The notes beneath the pieces were generated by a model, which saw only the letters and a program-made list of their open reading frames with translations, was not told the origin of the DNA and made no database searches. The position numbers and the translations under genes are program-made. This document shows, piece by piece, positions 54,101 through 64,000 of a stretch of 64,000 nucleotides of DNA (within the stretch, counting starts at the first letter, position 1; each line of letters opens with the position of its first letter). Location: positions 1,861,670-1,925,669 of the forward strand of contig RPFO01000418.1 of NCBI GenBank assembly GCA_009746045.1, in the 5' to 3' direction. Origin of the DNA: Mesostigma viride. Its lineage: Eukaryota > Streptophyta > Mesostigmatophyceae > Mesostigmatales > Mesostigmataceae.

Positions 54101-57100
54101 CCGTACCGTGAAAAAGTGGTGCACGGGGCGCGCACCCCTACCGGAGCTGGCCATGGCGACGTGCTTTCAGGCAGAGTAGAAAAAGATAGCTCGCGGAATG
54201 CAGAGAAACTGAGCGAATCTTAAAGACGATGAGTAAATGATACTACTTCGTAGCGGAGTTCGCGTTTTTTGCAGTGTCGATGATTTTATTGATGACCATC
54301 GCCACGGGGGTCCAATCTGATGTTTTCGTCCAGAGGAATAAATTAGAATGCACGCTGGCGGCGGTGATTGTCAGGTTTTATGGGCTTTACCTAGCGTCAA
54401 GGATGCGTTTAAATCGTTATTGGTAAAGCTTTAAAAAATTTGCTGGGTTTTGGCAAGATTTCCGTCATGATCGGTATGACACTCTCCAGGCTCGCGGGAT
54501 GCGCGTCTTATTATTCCATGGAAGGTTGTTCTTTCTTGCGCCGCTGGGCGAAGGACAATTCCGGTAATGGTACGATCGTGTGATCAACGTGACCCTATGA
54601 ATGTTTCGCTTCCTTTATGGGTTATCAACGCAAGTTTTCGGCTTCTTTCCGTGCAGTTAGCGCCAGGTAGAATGCCATTCCGTGCTGCGCATCGCCAGAT
54701 TCCTGGCACCTTTCAGTGGTTTTTATGTACGTTGCATGGCTGGGATGTATCAAAGCGTGACCGTGGCATATCGTCAAGTTGTCAGGGATTTGCTGAGTGG
54801 TTTCTTGGAAGGAGATTGCTAACAGCACTCAGTTTTGTGTGAATATTGACGCGGCCTTTCTTAGCAGAGGCTTCATTGTGGTTAGAGGCTCACAAGCTTG
54901 AGTTTGTTTCTTGGCAAACAATTGCGCTGGAAAGAAAGGTGGCAGTGGTTTTTCTGAGGGGCATACTGCATGGGTGGAACTGCACGTAGGTAGGGGTTAT
55001 CGTTGTCTTGTTGGCCTTTCTCCCACTAAAATGGGAGAGCCCTAATTCATATGCTAGCAAGGCAAGGTAACCATGGTAAGAAGCCTTGGCAAGCAGCATG
55101 TATGATAATTCTGCTTTCTCTGTGGACTGTCTGTTGTTACCCTTGTTGGGCAATTAGTGGATATGGCTTTCTAGGGTGTGTTTGAGCTTGGTTTTGGGAT
55201 GATGCCCACACCATAAACCTGGAATATGCTTTAGAAGTGTTGGCTAGGCATGTTGAGCTACCTGCCTCATTGTTGTGCACACACGCAACAGGTTGCCCGT
55301 GTCGAGGTAAGGCAAGGGCACATGACGTGCCCAGCCACCTCCTTGTACATTGTGGTCGAATTGGGCATGGTCAGGAGCCTTTTGGATGGCATAGGAAGTG
55401 TTAGTGTGCCTTAATACTCACTAATGCCTTCCTTAGCGTCTGCACAGGTGGCCAACTGCCAAAATTAATAACTGCTACAGCTGAGCTCAGAATGCCACCA
55501 AACTTTGACAGTGCCTTCTATGGTCATGACAAAATTTGACTTGTGCTTTTCAGGCCTAATTGATGTGTTATGAGTGTGTATGGGGACGCCCCGCCTAAAA
55601 AAGCGTTTTTTTGGCCCAAAAATTAATAACTCAAAGGGATGTGCTGATTTTGTTGATCCAACTAGGTAGAAACGATGTCCCATGACATTTTTATATGGGT
55701 TGTGCTTTTTTCATGCAACTGGTTCTCCCACTGTTCTGGGCAAGATGTGCCCCGGACAGCGTTTTTTTCTATTTTTAGCTCATAGCCGGTGTATGGCTGG
55801 GGGTAGTACCCCCAACAAGTGGTGGTATGCATGCCCAAACATCATGTTTATGGTCCCCAAACATCATTCAGTGGTTGTCAGTTGCATTTCTGTAGTTATT
55901 AGGGGGGGTAAGTTTTGATATATTTCTATGGGACCCTCCCCTTAACTTACTTCTCACGAGCCGTCAGTCCCTCACGCTCCATGGTTGCGCACACAGCTCG
56001 GTGGCCCTCCTCCGTAAGCAGCTCAAGCACCACTTCGGTGTGCCCCCAGAACTCGGAGTGGAGAGTACAAAAGCCGCAGCCATGATTGCTGCCAGACGCC
56101 ATGAGCCCCATCTCTGCAAACCGCGCCCCGGAATCTAGCAGCCAAAAAAAGGGTACTCTGACCTCCATCCACGACACAACACCGGTCAGAGGGTCTGCCA
56201 TTTCCATGGCCACCCCTTGCTGCAGTGGGCGGATCTCGTTATCCAGCAGCCACTTGTTGAAGGCATCCGCATCCACATGCTTTGGCCTCAGCGTGACCAC
56301 GTGATTGCGGGCAGCCGATCGATCCAGCGTTAGGATCCTGAACTGATACGACACCACATCGGCATCCGTATTGTCAGTGATCTTGAAGCTATCCATCCAA
56401 AGCACGATTGGGATCACAACGACGGGCAAGCCCAGCCGCGGGCGGGCCTGACACTTGCGGAGGGGGCCCTTCTGCCAGTCCCTGAAATCACCTATGGGCT
56501 GCATCAAAGGGTGGCCATGGGGATCCCTTAGATCATTCCCATCAGCATCTGTTTCCACGATGCCCCCGGTCGTGACTCCGTATGTCCGTGACAAGAAGTA
56601 GTCGTGTTTCCCAACTGTGCCCTCTTGCTCCATTTCCGCAAAGTCTTCTTCAGAGTGAACCCTGATATGGCGCTTGTAGGTCCCTGCCTCCACCAATTCC
56701 GTCCAGTTGCATGCAAATAGCTCCTTCTCATGAAACCCGGGGCTTCCCCTTTTCAGGTGCGTGTGTCGCCACTTGTTGGCATACAAGTACTGCACCTCGA
56801 AGAGCACCTTGACAGAATCCGAGAGCTTGTCGTCACGCTGGTACAGGACGCCGGTCAGCCTCACCGGGGCCCCATAAGGCTTGCCTTTGTTCACACCGTC
56901 CTCAGTCACCGAGACCTCGAGGAAGTCACCGACCGTGAACGTCTGGCCGGATAGCGCTATCCCACGAAGGCGGCACAGAGGATGGTCGTGGAAGAAGGTA
57001 CTCATGTGGAAACCTGTGCGCCGGCCATCCGCAAGCACCTCGGGCCGCACATGCAGGTGGCGCGTGACATTGTGCTGGCGTAGCAGATGTTGAAGCCGGG

Positions 57101-57713
57101 TCTTGATGCTGCACGTGTGGGCGACAGAGCCGTTAGGGAGTTCAATTCGCGTGACATGGTGCGTTGGGAGCTCCTTTTCCACCTTCCTGACCACAGGGAG
57201 CGTGAGCCGGTCGGCATCTTACGATCGGTACTTGGGGTCTTGTCTCATGGCAGTTCTGCACAGCACGCCTTCGTCAGTCCGAGAATCGATTCGCTTATGG
57301 TATGCAAACTCCAGAAACTCCGAGTGCGACCGAAAGATCCCGTACCCAGTCTCATTTCCCTGGCCGTCTGTTGGGGCCGAAGGCACTGAGCATGGATCAG
57401 GAGCTGCCACCGTCATGCGCCCGTCTATTTTCCCCCCTGGACAATGGCTAAGTCTCCGTTGCACGGCGGGCTCCTCAACGGAGTCAGCACTATTCCCGCC
57501 GTCGCCTCCATCCCCTGATTCAGTTGCATCCACTTCATCTGACCCAGCGTCGCGCGACAGAGCCCTCCCAGCGTCAACATCATCACCAAGTGCAGCGTTA
57601 TCCACCAACTCGTCCTCAACGTCCTCATCGCAGTTGTTGATGCCAATGACGGTGTGAGCCATGGCGATGTCTTGACGCCTTTTTTTCTTGCTGAAGAGAT
57701 ACCGGTGCGGCAT
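51110..57713 (-). CDS. TNP2-like transposase-related gene, multi-exon
   Basis: Read leftwards. The N-terminal exon (ATG at 57713, or MAHTVIG at 57662) is acidic. After an in-frame TAA or a 36-nt intron (57222-57187) comes a long exon to 55951 holding PLRKCQARPRLG, PIVLWMDSFKITDN, and then PFFWLLDSGARFAEMG with CGFC. A GTAAGT donor joins in phase to 53704 (AKLAKEVEAEHGIKHSRPSV, then IEIFHLLCLGIIKTVF), which ends at a GTAAGA donor at 53277. Exon 53074 to ~52680 has GLHVAHQTKDVGRLWDMDGH. A small exon (~52550-52440) and a long one (~52320-51336) complete it. The spacing of the Asp, CxxC and H blocks resembles TNP2 proteins of CACTA-type transposons. No terminal repeats were found, and other KDZ-like families are possible. 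Confidence 0.5.
54049..55941. mobile_element. TTAA-flanked element in intron (piggyBac/Kolobok-like)
   Basis: GGGGACGGTCCC at 54049-54060 and its one-mismatch complement GGGACCCTCCCC at 55930-55941. They are bordered by TTAA at 54045-54048 and 55942-55945. The 1893-bp interior has no transposase-like ORF. A TTAA duplication with GGG-starting inverted repeats fits piggyBac- or Kolobok-type non-autonomous elements. It sits inside the intron between 55950 and 53705 of the minus-strand gene. Confidence 0.65.
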
Positions 57714-57749
57714 TTGTAATCGCTTTCTTCGACGGGAATAATTAGGCAC

Positions 57750-58135
57750 CCTGAAACCGTCCCGGTGGAGGGTCGTCCGTGCCTTTCATCATAAGGCTCA
57801 AAGACACCGACGACCAGCCATGCAGCTAAAGCCACTGTTTGAGTTCCTGTGCCGAGGGTCCTCCACTCCCTTGAGTATCCTAGTATCCAGCGTGTAGTTC
57901 TTCTTGCCTGCGTTAATTGGGCAATGAACGGTAGTTCAACAAGGCGAACCCTTCACATTAATTCCATGCATTCGGCCTGGCCAAGTTTTGCGCTGTGCCG
58001 CCGCCACTTCACGAACCACGGTAATGACGTTTATATAATATAAGCCCTAACCTACTGTGATATAATGAAGTTGGTGTCACGTGAGCACAGGACCTTCAAT
58101 TGCTATTCTCCAAGTGGCAGGGATTATTAGGACTA
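57750..58135. other. Intergenic, nothing recognised
   Basis: No gene or clear repeat. It is a possible promoter region for the minus-strand TNP2-like gene. Confidence 0.4.
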
Positions 58136-58139
58136 TCTA

Positions 58140-58440
58140 CTCCACACTAAGCTATGTACTCGAGTCATGACGCGGTGAGACACGCCCGTATTACATAGGA
58201 AGCAGTGACTATGTACTCCGGACTATGTACTCCAAGAGTACATAGTCCGGAGTGACTATGTACTCCAAGAGTACATAGTCCGGAGTACATATGATCCGGG
58301 ATTTCCGAATAGGGGACTGCCGACGCGGTGAGACACGCCCGTATTACATAGGAAGGAGTGACTATTTACTCCACACTATACATACTCCAAGAGTACATAG
58401 GGTGGCACACTATGTACTCCAAGAGTACATAGTGTCTCCA
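58140..58440 (-). repeat. Reversed partial copy of the 153-bp satellite
   Basis: The reverse complement of the array at 39575-40395, including GAGTACATAGTCCGGAGTAC hairpins and ATCCGGGATTTCCGAATAGG. It ends at TGTCTCCAATGCAGC, as the other array starts at GCTTGCATTGGAGGC. Confidence 0.88.
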
Positions 58441-58655
58441 ATGCAGCAGCACTCCGCTATGTACTCGACTCATGACGACTGCCCGAAGCAGCTCCTCTGC
58501 GAGTGAGCCACGTGGACCGGGGCCGACGCGTCGCCTTGATTTTTGAATTTCCGAACGCGCCTGCGTTACATTTTGCACGAGCGCACGCTTGAAAGCCTCA
58601 CCAGTGCCCAGAACGCAGCACCAGTGCAGAACGCAACAAAGCAGCGGAAGTGAAT

Positions 58656-60818
58656 ATGGGAAAGCGCCGGAGTGACATGGCGGCCGCAAAGGGTGCAGCC
58701 ACAACAAAGGGCATGGTCTCGGCACGCGATGCCACAGCGAGAAAGAAGGCCAGGCGGGCCGACGTGGAAAAGGACGACCACTGGGGGAAGCAGGAGGCGG
58801 AGAACCTGGAGTCGGAGGAGGACTTACAAACCTCCTCCGACGAGGACGACCAGGACGACGACTATGACGACGATGAGTTGGACACCACGCCTCAGAAGGG
58901 TAGGCAGGACAAGGGCTCGGGCAGCAAGGGGAAGACTAGGAAAGCTGAGGCAGGCAGCGGGGGCGCTACTCGTAGCAGGCTGGACAGTTACGTTAAATAG
59001 TGTCGGAACCTTTTGCCGCCTGAGGCAAATCGGTCCGTAACACTATTTTGCCCGGAATAACCACTTCCGAGCACCCAAGTTAATTCGGCCGAATTAACTT
59101 GGGTGCTCGGAAGTGGTTATTCCGGGCAAAATAGTGTTACGGACCGATTTGCCTCAGGCGGCAAAAGGTTCCGACACTATTTAACGTAACTAAAACCTGG
59201 CCTCGTGGAGGGGGGACGAAGAGCCCGAGACATCCGCCTAGGCCGCTGAGCACGCACCACTAAATGCGCCGGAGCTGCCTCAGTGAGGATTCGAACCCCT
59301 GACCTCCAAGGTGCACAGGTTTTAGTTACGTTAAATAGTGACGGAACCTTTTGCCGCCTGAGGCAAATCGGGCCGGAACACTATTTTGCCCGGAATAACC
59401 ACTTCCGAGCACCCAAGTTAATTCGGCCGAATTATCCTGTGCACCTTGGAGGTCAGGGGTTCGAATCCGGACAGCTCCGGCGCATTTAGTGGTGCGTGCT
59501 CAGCGGCCCAGGCGGATGTCTCATATTCAACCCCCCCTCCACGAGGCCAGGTTTTAGTTACGTTAAATAATGCCGGAACCTTTTGCCCACTGAGGCAAAT
59601 CGGTCCGTCACACTATTTTGCCCGGAATAACCACTTCCGAGCACCCAAGTTAATTCGGCCGAATTAACTTGGGTGCTCGGAAGTGGTTATTCCGGGCAAA
59701 ATAGTGTTCCGGCCCGATTTGCCTCAGGCGGCAAAAGGTTCCGTCACTATTTAACGTAACTAAAACCTGTGCACCTTGGAGGTCAGGGGTTCGAATCCTC
59801 ACTGAGGCAGCTCCGGCGCATTTAGTGGTGCGTGCTCAGCGGCCTAGGCGGATGTCTCGGGCTCTTCGTCCCCCCTCCACGAGGCCAGGTTTTAGTTACG
59901 TTAAATAGTGTCGGAACCTTTTGCCGCCTGAGGCAAATCGGTCCGTAACACTATTTTGCCCGGAATAACCACTTCCGAGCACCCAAGTTAATTCGGCCGA
60001 ATTAACTTGGGTGCTCGGAAGTGGTTATTCCGGGCAAAATAGTGTTACGGACCGATTTGCCTCAGGCGGCAAAAGGTTCCGACACTATTTAACGTAACTT
60101 GGACCCTAGCGGGACAGCCGCGGACGTCCACCAACTCAAGAGCGACATGGAGAAACAGAAAGAAATGACCTCCAAGATGTATGAGATGCTTCAACAGTTA
60201 CTGGACCAGGGTCGGCAGCCCCGGTCGCAGGAGGCCACGCCCACGCAGCCGACCCGGCTTTCCAGTGCCTCAGGTCCTGAGGGGAGCCCGGCGAGCGACG
60301 CTCGCGGCTCCATCGACGCTGGCTTCGTTCCAGTCTTCGAATGGGTAAACCCCTCTGCTGTATTAGGGGAACCCTTTAAAGTGCATCATGCGATTTTTCT
60401 ACGCGTCGTTTGCATTCCGTATGGTTCTCCTTGGAGTTGTTTGGGGTGATTATGATCTACGAAATGCAAATGCAATCAACAGTACTTGTCACGTGTGTCG
60501 TTGCAATTCTGGTTGTGTGTTTTGTTAATTTGGGTCTCGCAGTGGAAAAAGAAGGAGATCCAGGCTGTGTTTGACGACATGGATGGCCACTTTCTCACCC
60601 CTGAGGCCATGGACCAGGAGGATGACGGGGGGCTGTGGAAGAAGTATGTTGCCATCGTGGCGGACGTGGCCATCCAGAACAAGTACATGCCAGCGGGCAG
60701 GAGGGAGGCCGCCGCCAAGCACGCAGCATCGGCGATGCGATGCCACCTGACATCGGGGAGGTCCAATGCCAAGCATAGTGAGATCATACGCCGTATAATA
60801 CGGTATAATACGGTATAA
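58656..60818 (+). pseudogene. Acidic/coiled-coil gene interrupted by palindromic element
   Basis: Exon 1 starts at the ATG at 58656 (MGKRRSDMAAAKGAATTKGM) and is Lys-rich, then acidic (SSDEDDQDDDYDDDE). At 58985 it is cut by the 1114-bp element. It resumes after the TGGAC duplication at 60105 in the same frame (LDPSGTAADVHQLKSDMEKQ, coiled coil). A GTAAAC donor at 60345 and a CGCAG acceptor at 60542 join in phase to 60543 (WKKKEIQAVFDDMDGHFLTP). Coding character fades near 60785 at an AT-rich foldback. It is not recognised; it might be an accessory ORF of the hAT element downstream. Confidence 0.5.
58986..60099. mobile_element. 1114-bp palindrome-within-palindrome element
   Basis: Flanked by TGGAC (58981-58985, 60100-60104). 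The termini are identical perfect 206-bp palindromes (58986-59191 and 59894-60099), each AGTTACG...CGTAACT. The outer 449 bp on each side (58986-59434, 59651-60099) are inverted copies. Cores of ~120-132 bp lie between the palindromes, each with a T-arm-like GGTTCGAATCC: 59287-59297 reversed, 59458-59468 and 59788-59798. There is no ORF. It looks like a multiplied P-core-P unit, where P acts as both terminal repeat and inverted repeat. Confidence 0.9.
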
Positions 60819-60912
60819 TACGTAATACGCTGGCTTTGAGCGTATGATTTTTCATACGTAATACGTTTTAGCGCATAATGACGTATAATACCGTATAATA
60901 CCGTATGATGGC
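60785..60912. repeat. AT-rich foldback of CGTATAATAC units
   Basis: CGTATAATACGG units on the left and CGTATAATACCG units on the right form an inverted repeat around CTGGCTTTGAGC. It lies between the interrupted gene and the hAT gene. Confidence 0.6.
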
Positions 60913-61199
60913 GTGTTTTCCGCGTTTTTTTTACGTTTTGCGCGGCTAGGATGCCAGAACGACAGGGCAACGATTTGAAGGCACAGATTTCGTATCTCTA
61001 CTAAGTAGTGACCCGTCTGAACTTTCACAATTCGACGCGATCTTATTTTGAAATTTCAGTCGGGTACGTGCTGCCCACTTCACGGCCCCTTTTTTGGGCG
61101 GGAATCTGTAGAAATGCAAGGCTTAAGAACTGCGAGCTTTGTTGGCAAAGGCAGAATTGTCACCCGGCCGCAGGCCGCACACGAGAATTGCGAGCAAAA

Positions 61200-63737
61200 A
61201 TGTCAATGTCTGACGAGGATCGTGCAATGTCTGACGAGGATGGCGAAGACGTCGACTTGTCAGGAACAACGGTGTGGACGTACATCACCAAGCACAGAAT
61301 TGTCAAGGGCAACAAGCTGACCAACAACTACGATATGACCTGCAGCCGATGTTACCATGCTTGGCGTGGCAGCACGAGCAGGGCAACTGCGCATTTTCTT
61401 GGAGGGGAGTTTGCCCACTCGGCTGGAGTCAGTCCCTGCTCGAAGCCGCCCACCGAGCTGCGGCCACGCCTGCTCCAGGCGAAGCTGCAAACCACCAGGA
61501 GGAAGGCGGTTCGTGCCCGCCGTGAGCAGGAGTGCATCGCAGAAGAGAGGCACATGGCTCGCGCCGATGATGACAGCGACAACGGCCTCATCGGAGATGA
61601 AGACGACATCGACGTCGACGAGAACGGCGAACAGCTGCCGACCTTCCTGCGAGGTGCCGGGCCCGCATCTGCACTTGGCAAACGCATGGCGTCCTCCTCC
61701 GGCTCCGGTTCGACCGGACGTGCAACTGCTGACGTCGTCGAGATCAAGTCATCTCAGCCGGCACTGCGCCAGCAGACCATGGCTGCGGCTGTCGGGCTGG
61801 GAAAGCCCGCCATCGACAAGCTGCTTTGCAAGGGGTTTATGTCGGCCGGTATCCCATTCAACGTTGTGAATAACGCGCATTTCAAAGCTGCTCTGTCCGC
61901 CATCAGCCGAGGAGGGGTGCAGTACCTGGCGCCAAGCTCTTATACCATGCGGACCCGGGACGCACCCCTCGTTGCCAAGGACTTGGAGAGGGACGTCAAG
62001 GAGAAGACCCAGCTGGCCACAGGCACGGGAGGGACGTTCATCACGGATGGCTGGAAAGACTGCAGTCGCGAATCTCACATCATGAACGTCTTCCATCTGC
62101 CCACCTTTACATACTTCGTCGGATCCGACCACGTGACGGGGCAGGTGAAGTCTGCTGAAGTCATGGCAGAACTGGCACAGCCTCACATCGAGGCCGTCGG
62201 CGCAGCGAACGTCGTGCAGGTGATTACGGACACCACAACATCCATGGAGAACATGAAGAAACTCCTCGAGGCATCATTCCCGCACATCATCATCTCCAGG
62301 TGCTGTGCCCACTCGCTGGACCTGTGTTTCGAGGACATCGGCAAGGAGCCAGCGGTGGACAGGGTCCTGACACAAGTGAACACGGTGGTGGTATTCGTGC
62401 TGGGGCACGAGAAGATCAACAGTTTTTTCATGGGCCTGGACAAGAGCGCCAAGACTCTCAAGAAGTACGGCGACACCCGCTTTGGCACCAGGTATATCGC
62501 TGTGATTTCATGAGTTATATCCACAATTTGCTACGCCCTCTTTTTTCTCATCATCTTCGCTTAATTCTGCTAGTTTATCATTGCTTTAATTGAGACACAA
62601 TCATACTGTTGTTGGCGTGTTACTAATTCCATTTTCACAGTTGTGACGATGGCATCATTTTTTTCATGGCATTGCTGCTTCAGGTTTTACTCGGCGGAGA
62701 GCGTTCACGACGCCAAGACCCGGCTCATGGTCACCTTCGAGGACGAAAAGTTGGTGCAGTATGCCGAGACGCAGAAGTGGTGGCCCGCGTTCACGCAGGT
62801 CCAGGATATTGTGGGCAGCCCGCAGTTCTGGTCCGGCGTGCGCATGCTCGTTGACATTTTCAAGCCCATGAAGGCCGTGCTCAAGATTTTCGACGGCGAC
62901 AAGCCAGCAACAGGCGAGCTGTACTACATGATGTACGAGCTCCTCATAGCTGTGCAAGACATCCGCGGGCTGCACAAAGACCTGTCCAAGCAGCTGCAGG
63001 TCCTCGTGCGCAAGCGCTGGGATTACATGCATTCCATCATCCACGCCGCTGGCTACGCGCTCAATCCCAAGTACTGGGGCCCTGACCACGCACAATATAC
63101 CATCAAGGAAGTGAGTAAATGGCTAAGTAATTCTTATTTTTCTTCATGGCACGCTATTTGTTATTAGTCCATGGCTAATTTTGGCTTTTGAGCAATGTGT
63201 GGGAAATTGGTATTGAAGGGCTGAAGCCTTCGTTGTCAGTTCCTGAATAGACGTCCTCTAACCTCTTTGCAATCCTTAATTGCACTGCCACTATTTCCCC
63301 CATCGTACTATCCCTCTCCTGCTCAGGTGACAGATGGCCTCCACGCGTGCATTAACAAGATTCATCTGGGCGACAAGGCAGCCTTCGACCTGGCCATCAA
63401 GCAGTACGAGCAATACACCGACCAGCAGGGTGCATTTGCACAGAGCGACTGCAAGAGGCAGGCACAGGCGCCGGGCATGGTGCCGTACCAGTGGTGGCGC
63501 ACCTGGGGCGGCTCCACGCCCGAGCTGCAGGAGGTGGCGATCAAGGTGCTGGCCCAGCCGGTCTCCTCGGGCTCTGTCGAGCGTGTCAACAGCGAAGCCG
63601 GCTGGATCAAGTCGCTCAAGCGAAACCGCATGACGCATGTCAACCACAACCGCCTCATCTACGTGCACCACAACCTCCGCGCGATTGACGCCATAAAGGA
63701 TTACGACGATCAGAACACGGTTATTCCATGGGAGTAA
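61200..63737 (+). CDS. hAT-family transposase, three exons
   Basis: CDS join 61200-62491, 62684-63110, 63327-63737; both introns are GT-AG and phases match. The ATG at 61200 begins MSMSDEDRAMSDEDGEDVDL. A BED-type zinc finger follows (CSRCYHAWRGSTSRATAHFL), then a variable acidic linker. The DUF659/RNase-H-like core has GTGGTFITDGWKD, VVQVITDTT and CCAHSLDLCFEDIG, and TRF spans the first splice. The C-terminal hAT dimerisation domain reads WWRTWGGSTPELQEVAIKVL and SSGSVERVNSEAGWIKS. Length and order fit an intact transposase. I could not locate terminal inverted repeats or an 8-bp target duplication. Confidence 0.88.
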
Positions 63738-64000
63738 AGCTAGTGAGGTGTTGTTTATGAGCCTGCAGAAAACAGTTGCACCATGGCAAGGGCTACATGC
63801 ATGGCAAGGGCTACATGACCTCCCCACGGAGGCATGTTATAATTTAATTTAATTTAATGGCAAGCCGGGCAGCATGCAATAGTCAACTACCACATGTGTG
63901 GTATTTGAATTGATGATGTGTTTAATATGTTGGCCCTATGCTGGCCCACTGCATGGTCCCCTAGTTAGTGCTGGCCATGTTTAACATGTTGGCCCCTTGC
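63738..64000. repeat. 3' flank with hairpin repeat and (AATTT)n
   Basis: A sequence GCAAGGGCTACATG occurs twice. CTCCCCACGGAGGCATGTTA then (TAATT)n at 63815-63860 matches the dispersed hairpin repeat. The last ~100 bp repeat TGTTGGCCC. No gene. Confidence 0.5.

Noticed and set aside
59240..59480. Possible tRNA genes at the GGTTCGAATCC motifs
   Set aside because: Only a T-arm-like segment is visible. I could not fold a D-arm, anticodon arm or acceptor stem, either here or at 25970.

Overview
This is eukaryotic nuclear DNA, most likely from a unicellular alga. The evidence is GT-AG introns, AATAAA-type 3' ends, Ty1/copia, hAT and TNP2-like transposons, and long simple repeats. I cannot name the species. 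The window is a mosaic of a virus-like block on the left and transposon-dominated host DNA on the right.

Region 1 (1-10461) is GC-rich, gene-dense and without visible introns, like DNA of a large DNA virus of protists (NCLDV-like). It holds a zinc-finger protein, a KilA-N/PD-(D/E)XK nuclease gene, a tandem pair of acidic/basic paralogues and a three-frame broken gene. It ends in a giant inverted repeat (6133-10461, axis between 8222 and 8223). Each arm carries one copy of an HNH-like zinc protein gene and a minisatellite. This resembles the terminal inverted repeat of a linear genome read through a hairpin end. The virus-like sequence stops abruptly at 10461.

Region 2 (10462-21497) is host DNA. 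It holds a remnant of a TNP2-like gene, a possible minus-strand gene, an 870-bp (CCA)n tract, a multi-exon plus-strand gene (14904-19794) with an internal Glu/Lys repeat, a (TTG)n tract and small dispersed repeats.

Region 3 (21498-37855) is two copies of one copia-type retrotransposon. The inner copy (22256-30751, TSD ACAAT) is inserted inside the outer copy (21503-37850, TSD ATAGC). The inner copy is itself hit by a 661-bp element with palindromic ends (25865-26525, TSD AACGT). The layout is ORF0, gag, an in-frame UGA, then pol. Pol has the order integrase, retropepsin-like, reverse transcriptase, RNase H.

Region 4 (37856-50552) holds a (CAGG)n tract in what looks like an intron, a 153-bp palindrome-rich satellite, a frameshifted protein kinase gene and a second copia family (42915-50552, TSD CCCCC) with the same pol order.

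Region 5 (50553-64000) holds a minus-strand multi-exon TNP2-like gene with a TTAA-flanked element in one intron. A gene interrupted by a 1.1-kb palindrome-within-palindrome element follows (58986-60099, TSD TGGAC), and then a three-exon hAT transposase.

The main unifying observation is that both copia LTR families and both palindrome-ended mini-elements begin AGTT(A), end (T)AACT and make 5-bp target duplications. This suggests that a copia-type integrase moves all four. Many genes are broken by one or two bases, often at homopolymers, so real decay and residual assembly error cannot be separated here.
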